Source: Parvularcula sp038749595
Lineage (GTDB): Bacteria > Pseudomonadota > Alphaproteobacteria > Caulobacterales > Parvularculaceae
DNA length: 64,000 nt
NCBI GenBank assembly: GCA_038749595.1
Contig: JBCDHW010000001.1
Location: 62,001-126,000 of the forward strand
Direction of reading: 5' to 3'
Positions within the stretch are counted from its first letter, which is position 1, and each line of letters starts with the position of its first letter. Position numbers and translations under genes: made by a program. Shown here piece by piece: positions 57,160 through 64,000 of this stretch. The notes under the pieces are model-generated. The model had not been told where the DNA came from. It saw only the letters and a list, made by a program, of their open reading frames with translations, and made no database searches.

Positions 57160-60135
57160 ATGGCACACGACGGAAGCTCCGGCTCCGATTTTTCAGACCG
57201 CCAAGCTCTGAATGATACATCCTTTCTGTCCGGCACGAATGCTGTCTATCTCGAACAGTTATTTGCGCGTTATACGGAGGATCCCAATAGCGTTGATCCA
57301 GCGTTGCGCGTGTATTTTGATGCGTTTGCTGATGGCTCCGAAACTGCGGTTTCCCATGCCGATGGGCCGAGTTGGAAGCGGGCCGACTGGCCTGTGCGCC
57401 CGGGCGATGAGCTGACGGCGGCGCTTGGCGGGAACTGGCCAGCCATCGGCGCGGTGCTGAAAGAAAAAGTCGAGAATACACAAAGCGCGCCGACGAGCAA
57501 CGACGACATCCAGGCGGCGGTGCACGACAGCGTCCGCGCCTTGATGCTGATCCGTGCGTACCGTGTGCGTGGGCATCTGATTGCGAATTTGGATCCCCTG
57601 GGCCTTCGCGAGATCGAGGTGCATCCCGAGCTTGATCCGGGCAGCTATGGCTTCACCGACGAGGATTATGATCGCGAGATTTTCCTCGATATGGTCTTGG
57701 GGCTTGAGAAAGCCAGCCTACGGACGATCCTTGAGATCCTGCGCCGGACCTATTGCGGTACGTTTGGGATCGAGTTCACCCAGATAACCGATCCCGCGCA
57801 AAAGCAATGGCTTCAGCGGCGTATCGAAGGGATGGACAAGGAGATTAAGTTCACCCCAGAGGGCAAGCGGGCGATCCTGACCAAGCTTATTGAAGCCGAG
57901 GGCTTTGAGAATTTCCTCCACATCAAATATCAGGGTACGAAGCGTTTTGGTATTGATGGCGGCGAGGCCATGGTCCCCGCGATGGAGCAGATCATCAAGC
58001 GGGGCGGGGCACTCGGCGTCAAAGAAATCAACCTGGGGATGCCGCACCGCGGGCGTTTGAACGTCCTCGCGGCGGTGATGGGCAAGCCTTACCATCAGAT
58101 TTTCCACGAGTTCCAAGGCGGTGCTGCGCTTCCCTCCGACGTCGGAGGATCGGGCGATGTGAAGTACCACCTGGGTGCTTCGTCGGACCGCGATTTTGAC
58201 GGCAACAAGGTGCATTTGTCGCTGGCCGCGAACCCCTCGCACCTCGAAGCGGTGGATCCGGTGGTTCTCGGCAAGTCGCGGGCGAAGCAGGACATGATGG
58301 AGCCCGGCGAGGAGATCTCGATCGCGCGCACCCATGTGATGCCGCTGCTCTTGCACGGCGATGCGGCCTTTGCAGGCCAGGGCGTCGTGGCGGAGTGTTT
58401 CGGCTTCACCCAGCTGCGCGGTTACCGCACGGGCGGGACGATCCATTTCATCGTCAACAACCAGATTGGCTTTACGACGAGCCCGCGGTTCTCGCGCAGT
58501 TCTCCGTACCCGTCGGATGTGGCGAAAATGGTTGAAGCGCCGATCTTCCACGTTAACGGCGATGATCCTGAAGCCGTTGTTTTTGCAGCGAAGGTTGCGA
58601 CGGAGTTCCGCCAAGAGTTCGGCCACGACGTGGTCATCGATATGTGGTGCTATCGCCGCTACGGTCACAACGAAGGCGATGAGCCGGCGTTCACCCAGCC
58701 CTTGATGTACGAAAAAATCCGTGCACGGCGCACCACGCGCGAGCTCTATGCCGATCGCCTCGTTCAGGAAGGGCTCGTCTCAGAAGCGGACGTGCAGAAG
58801 GAGATCGACGATTTCCGAACCTTCCTCGAGAACGAGTTTGAGGGCGGCAAGGCCTATGAGCCGACCAAGGCGGACTGGCTCGATGCTCGCTGGAAAGGTT
58901 TTACGCCGCCCCAGGACGATGAGCGCAAAGGCGATACGGCCGTCGACGTCGACCGGCTGAAAGCGATTGGTGAGAAGCTCACCCACGTCCCCAAGGACTT
59001 CACCATCCACAAAACGCTGAAGCGGATCTTAGCGGCGAAGCAGAAGACCCTTGCCGCTGGTGAAGGGATCGATTGGGCGACCGCAGAGGCGTTGGCGTTT
59101 GGTTCTCTGTTGAGCGAGGGCTACCGGGTCCGCCTGTCTGGCCAAGACTCCGTACGCGGAACATTTTCCCAGCGGCATTCGAGTTTCGTTGATCAGCAAA
59201 CGGAGAAACGGTGGACGCCGCTTCGCCATCTGTCGGACGATCAGGCTGAGTTTGAGGTCATTGACTCCAACCTGTCCGAGTACGCTGTGATGGGGTTTGA
59301 GTACGGCTATTCGCTTGCCGACCCGACGTGCCTGACCCTGTGGGAGGCGCAGTTCGGTGACTTTGCGAACGGTGCGCAGATCATTTTTGACCAGTTCATC
59401 TCGTCAGCCGAGCGTAAGTGGCTGCGGATGTCGGGTCTCGTCCTCCTTCTGCCCCACGGGTATGAAGGGCAGGGGCCGGAGCACTCTTCCGCCCGGCTTG
59501 AGCGGTATCTGCAGGGCTGTGCCCAGGACAACATCCAGGTGGCGAACTGTACGACGCCTGCGAACTATTTCCATATCCTCCGTCGGCAGATGAAGCGTGA
59601 GTTCCGCAAGCCGCTGATCCTGATGACGCCGAAGTCGCTCCTCCGCCATAAGCGAGCCGTGTCGACCTACGCGGAGATGGGTCCGGGTTCGACCTTCCAC
59701 CGCTTGCTTTGGGACGATGCGCAATATGTTCCGGGTTCGACGGTGACGTTGAAGCCGGACAATGAAATCCGCCGGGTCGTGATGTGTTCCGGTAAAGTCT
59801 ATTACGACCTGCTCGAAGAACGCGAGAAGAGGGGCATCGATGATGTCTACTTGCTACGGGTCGAACAGTTCTATCCCATTCCCGCCGGTTCGATGATCAA
59901 AGAACTCCGCCGTTTTGCTCATGCAGAGATGGTGTGGTGCCAAGAAGAGCCCAAGAATATGGGTGCTTGGTCCTTCATTGAACCCAATATTGAGTGGGTG
60001 CTTGGCCAAATCGAAGCAAAGTATCCCCGTGCGCGGTATGCGGGGCGTCCCGCCTCGGCCTCCACGGCGACGGGGCATGCACAACAACACAGATTAGAAC
60101 TCGAGGCGTTCCTCGACGAGGCGCTCGGCGTATAA
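57160..60135 (+). CDS. sucA: 2-oxoglutarate dehydrogenase E1 component
   Basis: Thiamine-diphosphate enzyme that decarboxylates 2-oxoglutarate. 991 aa. N-terminal FLSGTNAVYLEQLFARYTEDP; TPP site region GDAAFAGQGVVAECFGFTQL, with NNQIGFTT; C-terminal LLPHGYEGQGPEHSSARLER and CQEEPKNMGAWSF. Length is normal. A hairpin lies over the ribosome site. sucB follows by 13 bases. Confidence 0.97.
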   Translation: MAHDGSSGSDFSDRQALNDTSFLSGTNAVYLEQLFARYTEDPNSVDPALRVYFDAFADGSETAVSHADGPSWKRADWPVRPGDELTAALGGNWPAIGAVLKEKVENTQSAPTSNDDIQAAVHDSVRALMLIRAYRVRGHLIANLDPLGLREIEVHPELDPGSYGFTDEDYDREIFLDMVLGLEKASLRTILEILRRTYCGTFGIEFTQITDPAQKQWLQRRIEGMDKEIKFTPEGKRAILTKLIEAEGFENFLHIKYQGTKRFGIDGGEAMVPAMEQIIKRGGALGVKEINLGMPHRGRLNVLAAVMGKPYHQIFHEFQGGAALPSDVGGSGDVKYHLGASSDRDFDGNKVHLSLAANPSHLEAVDPVVLGKSRAKQDMMEPGEEISIARTHVMPLLLHGDAAFAGQGVVAECFGFTQLRGYRTGGTIHFIVNNQIGFTTSPRFSRSSPYPSDVAKMVEAPIFHVNGDDPEAVVFAAKVATEFRQEFGHDVVIDMWCYRRYGHNEGDEPAFTQPLMYEKIRARRTTRELYADRLVQEGLVSEADVQKEIDDFRTFLENEFEGGKAYEPTKADWLDARWKGFTPPQDDERKGDTAVDVDRLKAIGEKLTHVPKDFTIHKTLKRILAAKQKTLAAGEGIDWATAEALAFGSLLSEGYRVRLSGQDSVRGTFSQRHSSFVDQQTEKRWTPLRHLSDDQAEFEVIDSNLSEYAVMGFEYGYSLADPTCLTLWEAQFGDFANGAQIIFDQFISSAERKWLRMSGLVLLLPHGYEGQGPEHSSARLERYLQGCAQDNIQVANCTTPANYFHILRRQMKREFRKPLILMTPKSLLRHKRAVSTYAEMGPGSTFHRLLWDDAQYVPGSTVTLKPDNEIRRVVMCSGKVYYDLLEEREKRGIDDVYLLRVEQFYPIPAGSMIKELRRFAHAEMVWCQEEPKNMGAWSFIEPNIEWVLGQIEAKYPRARYAGRPASASTATGHAQQHRLELEAFLDEALGV

Positions 60136-60148
60136 AGGTTCCTGTTCC

Positions 60149-61663
60149 ATGGTAGAAATTCGCGTCCCCACCCTCGGCGAAAGCGTAACCGAGGCCACCA
60201 TCGGTCAATGGCTGAAAAAAGAGGGCGACACCGTCGCCGCCGATGAGCCGTTGGTTGAACTCGAAACGGACAAGGTCTCGGTGGAGGTCAATGCGCCTGC
60301 GGCGGGTGTGCTGAGTAAAATTTCGGCGCAAGAGGGCGAGACGGTTGAGCTCGATGCCTTGCTCGGGGAGATCGGAGAGGGGAGCGGCGCTGCGCCTGCT
60401 CCGTCCACGAACGGTTCGGCGGCGCCGAGCGCTCCGGCTGCTGCCGCGGCTTCAGGCGGCGGGGAAGAGATCCAGATTGTGGCCCCGTCGTCTGGCGAAA
60501 GCGTCACTGAGGCGGACATTGGCGAGTGGCTGGTAAAAGTTGGTGACCACGTCAATGTCGACGACCCTGTGGTCAGTCTCGAGACCGATAAAGCGGCGGT
60601 CGATGTCCCAGCACCCGCTGCGGGCACGATCAAAGCGCTTTTGGTCGAGGAAGGCGCTACGGTTTCGGTGGGTGATCCCCTCGCGGTGCTGGTCACGGGC
60701 GCTGGGTCGAGCGCCAGTGCACCCGCGCCCTCCGCACCTGCTCCGGAGCCAGCGGCTGCGCCTGCCTCCTCAAGTGCGGCGCCGCTCAGCCCCGCGCCTC
60801 GCAGGGTGATTGCGGAAAACAACCTCGACGCGGGAACTATTCAGGGTACGGGCAAAGCGGGCCGGATCACCAAAGGCGACGCGCTGGCGGCGATCAATCA
60901 AGTGGGCGCAAACGCGGCCCCTGCGGCCCAAGCCAAAGCGCCTGCGGCGCCGAGGCCGCTGGGTGAGCGCGAAGAGCGGGTGAAGATGTCCCGGATGCGC
61001 CAGACCATCGCGCGGCGGCTTAAGGAGAGCCAAGAGGTCGCGGCGCAGCTGACGACGTTTAACGATGTCGACATGACCGCGGTGATGGCCGTGCGTTCTC
61101 AGTATAAGGAGCTGTTTGAGAAGAAGCACGGGGTGAAGCTCGGCTTTATGAGCTTCTTCGTTAAAGCGGCGGTTCAGGCGTTGAAAGAAGTGCCTGAAGT
61201 GAATGCCGAAATCGACGGTACGGATATTATCTACAAGAACCACTACGACGTGAGTGTTGCGGTGGGTACGGATAAAGGCTTGGTCGTTCCTGTTCTGCGG
61301 GATGCAGATCACATGTCGCTTGCGGGCATCGAGGCGAAGATCGCTGATTTTGGCCGGCGTGCGCGTTCGGGTGAGCTGACGCTTGAGGAGATGCAGGGCG
61401 GTACGTTCTCGATCACCAACGGCGGGGTGTACGGATCATTGATGTCGACGCCGATCCTCAACATGCCCCAGTCGGGCATTTTGGGCATGCACCGGATCGA
61501 GAAGCGACCGATTGCGGTGGGCGACGAGATCAAAATTCGCCCGATGATGTACCTCGCGCTGAGCTATGACCACAGGATCGTCGACGGCAAAGGCGCGGTG
61601 ACCTTCCTTGTACGGATTAAGGAAAACCTCGAAGATCCGCAGCGCCTTCTCCTGGACCTTTAG
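60149..61663 (+). CDS. sucB: 2-oxoglutarate dehydrogenase E2 with two lipoyl domains
   Basis: Dihydrolipoyl succinyltransferase. 504 aa, longer than the usual about 400. Lipoyl domain 1 has ETDKVSV (Lys42); lipoyl domain 2 has ETDKAAV (Lys148); Ala/Pro linkers separate them. Peripheral-subunit-binding domain at about residues 210-250 (RVIAENNLDAGTIQGTGKAGRITKGD). Catalytic domain ends with LALSYDHRIVDGKGAV. No lpd gene (E3) follows; it must lie elsewhere. Confidence 0.96.
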   Translation: MVEIRVPTLGESVTEATIGQWLKKEGDTVAADEPLVELETDKVSVEVNAPAAGVLSKISAQEGETVELDALLGEIGEGSGAAPAPSTNGSAAPSAPAAAAASGGGEEIQIVAPSSGESVTEADIGEWLVKVGDHVNVDDPVVSLETDKAAVDVPAPAAGTIKALLVEEGATVSVGDPLAVLVTGAGSSASAPAPSAPAPEPAAAPASSSAAPLSPAPRRVIAENNLDAGTIQGTGKAGRITKGDALAAINQVGANAAPAAQAKAPAAPRPLGEREERVKMSRMRQTIARRLKESQEVAAQLTTFNDVDMTAVMAVRSQYKELFEKKHGVKLGFMSFFVKAAVQALKEVPEVNAEIDGTDIIYKNHYDVSVAVGTDKGLVVPVLRDADHMSLAGIEAKIADFGRRARSGELTLEEMQGGTFSITNGGVYGSLMSTPILNMPQSGILGMHRIEKRPIAVGDEIKIRPMMYLALSYDHRIVDGKGAVTFLVRIKENLEDPQRLLLDL

Positions 61664-61711
61664 GGTCCAGACCGCTCCTCTTGTGGGGGGTATGCGGAAC
61701 ATCCGAGTGCT

Positions 61712-61930
61712 TTAAGGCGCCATCTTCCGTTGGTGCGCCTCGTCAACAGCCGCTTCAAGCTTCTCGAAGAACGAGTCTTCGAGCCGATAGCGTGTCGCTA
61801 GCCTAAAAGCGTCACTCTCGGAAATCTTGTAGAGACTTGCCAGCTCATTGACGGAAAGCCCTTGCTCGCAAGACTTCTTGAATGCTTTGTAGAACCGCAG
61901 TTGCTTTTGGATGTTCTTGCGCTGAAACAT
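61712..61930 (-). CDS. Small hypothetical protein, HTH-like
   Basis: 72 aa from ATG 61930 (an upstream ATG at 62029 would overlap the next gene). Sequence GLSVNELASLYKISESDAFRLATRYRLE looks like a helix-turn-helix. GAAG lies before the ATG. It is 28 bases downstream of the membrane protein gene and may be co-transcribed. DNA is less GC-rich than nearby genes. Confidence 0.5.
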   Translation of the reverse strand: MFQRKNIQKQLRFYKAFKKSCEQGLSVNELASLYKISESDAFRLATRYRLEDSFFEKLEAAVDEAHQRKMAP

Positions 61931-61958
61931 GGTCTTCAGTTCCCAGTACTGCGTGAAA

Positions 61959-63083
61959 TCAGATGTCGAAGTTGAGGTTTCGTACGAATTCAGCGTCACT
62001 TTCGCTCGCATGTACGTAGTCCCCATCATAGCCGAGGATCACCAAGGTATTTTTTCGCTCGAGATGGGAGTATAGCGACTCGTACCATTGCCGCCCCTCG
62101 ATGTTCTGCAATTCTGGCCCAGCAACGTCGAGGAACCGCCGTGCGATCGGCGACCTTCCGTCAAGTATTTTGTCGAAGACGTCTATTGCAAACTTCTTTT
62201 GTGGAAAGAGCTGAATAAGCCGTTGGATGTGCGCAGCGCCGATGTTGAAAATTACGGAGTCAGGGTCACTTTCAGCAGCCTTCTTGACTTTAAACCTCCT
62301 GAAAAAGAGCAACGATCCTACAATATCCACGGTGCTGTACCCTTGAGGCATTATATACCAGGCGACTGCAGCCTCTTCTGCTCTGGTAAGCATTGTCCAA
62401 CGTATCAAATTGTTGCTCAACGTCACAAGGTCTGGATTGAATTCACTCTCATCGACGGACAGGGATGATGGAAGGAACTTTTTGAGTTTCGCAAACGGCG
62501 AGATTCTCCGGGGGTCGCTTGACGTCTCTAAATCGTGAAATTTGACTTGGGCCTGAAAGATCTGAGGCGCGTAAAGGTCTGATTTCATCAAGTCGAAAGC
62601 GCCATGCAACTCACCCGAACAAATATCGAGCTCCTTTTGAACCTCCCGCTCATCGAAAATCTGCGATACTTTTCGTGTAAAGTCCTCAAACGAGATCTTC
62701 TTTCCGTCCGGCACAGTGTCTAAAGCGTCAGACGCGATGTCGGTTGTTCGGTTCCCCGCAATCATGAGGTTTTTTACAGAGGAGGTGAATGCGATATAGA
62801 CTTGTAAGGTCTGTTCGATCTTCTTCTCGACAAATTCGAGAGTTTCGACGTCCCCTTGTCGACTAGCAATCATCGCCCCGAGAAAAGCGCCCGCGATACC
62901 GATAATGATACTGACCGGTAGGCCGATGATGAATGAGAAATACTCCCCTGAATTTCCTAAGAGCGATATCTCATCAGGGTTCGCTGAAACATACTGGTTT
63001 GTGAAGAGGTTGAGTAAAAAAGGACCTCCCACAACCAGCAGAATAGCGATCAATACAGCAGCCGGCCAAAGACGGAATGACAT
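61959..63083 (-). CDS. Hypothetical membrane protein with large cytosolic region
   Basis: 374 aa from ATG 63083. Two N-terminal membrane helices (residues about 7-28 and 50-75: LWPAAVLIAILLVVGGPFLL; SFIIGLPVSIIIGIAGAFL), then a helical, charged region from about 75 to the end. No motif is recognised. The lower GC (many AT-rich codons) contrasts with the TCA genes beside it, which suggests transfer. Possibly a two-gene accessory unit with the small HTH-like gene. Confidence 0.6.
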   Translation of the reverse strand: MSFRLWPAAVLIAILLVVGGPFLLNLFTNQYVSANPDEISLLGNSGEYFSFIIGLPVSIIIGIAGAFLGAMIASRQGDVETLEFVEKKIEQTLQVYIAFTSSVKNLMIAGNRTTDIASDALDTVPDGKKISFEDFTRKVSQIFDEREVQKELDICSGELHGAFDLMKSDLYAPQIFQAQVKFHDLETSSDPRRISPFAKLKKFLPSSLSVDESEFNPDLVTLSNNLIRWTMLTRAEEAAVAWYIMPQGYSTVDIVGSLLFFRRFKVKKAAESDPDSVIFNIGAAHIQRLIQLFPQKKFAIDVFDKILDGRSPIARRFLDVAGPELQNIEGRQWYESLYSHLERKNTLVILGYDGDYVHASESDAEFVRNLNFDI

Positions 63084-63564
63084 TACCCCACCCAAATTTC
63101 CCCAATGCCCGAGTATTAACCATCTTAGGTACTGTTTCAAGGGGCAGATTTTGGGTTGGTGGGGGTTGTGGGGTTCGTTTCGGCGGCCTGGGGGACGCCG
63201 CCTGGGCTGACCTGTTTTGTGATCACTGCGTCGTGACGCGGTTGACACGCCGGGCGGGGGTTTCCGGCGGATTTTTGGGGCGTGGTGGCCAGCTCTGTTG
63301 AGGTTGGAACGCCGAGGGCTTGTCTCGGTCCTTTGGTTGTCAGCTGGCGTGTTCGTCCGGTCGCTCGCGGTCGGTCCCTTGCAACACGGCCTCGCAGGGT
63401 TGCAGAGGTGGGGTGGTTGGTGACAGCGGGGTGCCGGTGGATTGCGCGTTTTGCGCGATGTTGCGGTGCGGGGTGCGCGCGCGCGGGCTCTTTTTGTTGC
63501 GAAATTCCTGTCTTTTTCGAAACATGGTTGTGACTCCGTCAATTCTCCATGTTACGCTGCAGCC
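63084..63564. other. Non-coding gap rich in G and T on the + strand
   Basis: No credible ORF. The + strand is strongly G-rich between about 63140 and 63500 (runs such as GGTGGGGGTTGTGGGG), unlike the balanced sequence on either side. Reading frames through it give Cys/Arg/Gly-rich strings with no family features. It separates the unknown pair from the lipoprotein gene. Confidence 0.5.
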
Positions 63565-64000
63565 ATGGGTAGGTGGCGATGGACAGCTTTGGTCGTCGCG
63601 GGGGTGAGCTTAACGGCTTGTCACACGCGAGCGCCTGACGCGGAGGATGGGATCCGCGGCGGCTTGACCGAGGGCATCCTCGCGCCGCTGGAGGACTTTA
63701 ACATCCGCCGCGAGGAAATCCCGCCGCTTCTGGCCACGCTGGACGTTTATGAGAAACAAGTTCCGTCGAGCTGCCGCGGTATCGAACTTGAGGTGATGGC
63801 GCTCGAGAGCTTTGTCGGCTCGGACGTGGATGCCGTCGATCTCTCGGCGGACAGCCTGTCGCTGCGGGGACGGGCGAAGTCGATTGTGGATGACCAAGCC
63901 TATGGGCTGGTGAGCGACTTTACCCGCGATATCATTCCGTTCCGCGCCATGGTGCGCCGCGCTACGGGCGCTTCGGCGCATGATAAGGACATCCGCCAAG
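63565..64000 (+). CDS. Lipoprotein, truncated by the window end
   Basis: At least 145 aa. Lipoprotein signal MGRWRWTALVVAGVSLTAC with lipobox Cys19. The mature part (APLEDFNIRREEIPPLLATL ... CRGIELEVMALESFVGSDVDAVD ... IVDDQAYGLVSDFTRDIIPFRAMVRR) is not assigned to a family. Continues past 64000. Confidence 0.75.
   Translation, partial: MGRWRWTALVVAGVSLTACHTRAPDAEDGIRGGLTEGILAPLEDFNIRREEIPPLLATLDVYEKQVPSSCRGIELEVMALESFVGSDVDAVDLSADSLSLRGRAKSIVDDQAYGLVSDFTRDIIPFRAMVRRATGASAHDKDIRQ

Noticed and set aside
57718..58668. 316-aa minus-strand ORF inside sucA
   Set aside because: Shadow of the E1 coding frame, no recognisable domain.
63282..63607. Cys-rich + strand ORFs in the G-rich gap
   Set aside because: No ribosome site, no family resemblance, and they overlap the lipoprotein start; composition follows from the G/T skew.

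Overview
The window reads as chromosomal DNA from an alphaproteobacterium, most likely a flagellated marine-type member of the Caulobacterales/Parvularculales/Hyphomonadaceae side of the class. This placement is inferred from the alphaproteobacterial flagellar gene order, CtrA-like boxes next to flagellar genes, a NadQ-type regulator beside nadABC, odhAB linked to sucCD, and five secreted proteins with a VPLPA-type (PEP-CTERM-like) C-terminal sorting tail. Most of the window is GC-rich and tightly packed with four-base ATGA overlaps. No rRNA, tRNA, insertion sequence, phage or CRISPR array was recognised.

Layout. (1) 1-11.8 kb: flagellum. flgB-flgC-fliE-fliQ-flhA-fliR-flhB form one operon (proximal rod and export gate). 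A divergent FliM-like gene lies on the other strand, back to back with motB. Then flgE-flgK-flgL-flgI (hook, hook-filament junction, P-ring). Two CtrA-like boxes sit before motB and flgE. (2) 11.9-25 kb: hisS, two VPLPA-tailed secreted proteins, mutL, a secreted serine hydrolase, marC, glk, uspA, a third VPLPA protein, mscS, an aspartate aminotransferase and dps. (3) 25-36 kb: glyS without glyQ and with an atypical internal segment, ppdK, a cell-wall hydrolase, then nadQ-nadA-nadB-nadC and an HD-domain hydrolase. (4) 36.1-38.4 kb: a repeat-rich island with eight copies of a short stem-loop element in mirrored orientation around a strongly structured core, plus two copies of another dispersed inverted repeat and three small genes. 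(5) 38.4-49.9 kb: a FabH-like synthase, two membrane proteins, tag, a MerR-DUF433/DUF5615-type toxin-antitoxin pair, ygfZ, a PEGA lipoprotein, metC, a GNAT enzyme, csaA, cysK, a fourth VPLPA protein, a peptidoglycan-binding secreted protein and mnmA. (6) 49.9-51.7 kb: a second secreted serine hydrolase and a small unknown protein. (7) 51.8-61.7 kb: the TCA block sucC ... sucD ... sucA-sucB, interrupted by a 56-aa ORF, a sulfotransferase, an Ala/Pro-rich protein and a fifth VPLPA protein. SucB has two lipoyl domains. (8) 61.7-64 kb: a lower-GC pair of unknown genes, a G-rich gap and a truncated lipoprotein gene.

Working together: the first 11 kb builds and powers the flagellum; NadQ probably adjusts de novo NAD synthesis to the NAD pool; SucA/SucB/SucC/SucD run 2-oxoglutarate to succinate; the VPLPA proteins probably form a set of surface or matrix proteins processed by an exosortase encoded elsewhere. 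Features most worth a second look are the mirrored repeat island, the broken-up suc locus, the VPLPA family with shared promoter palindromes, the patchy glyS gene and the MerR-fused antitoxin.
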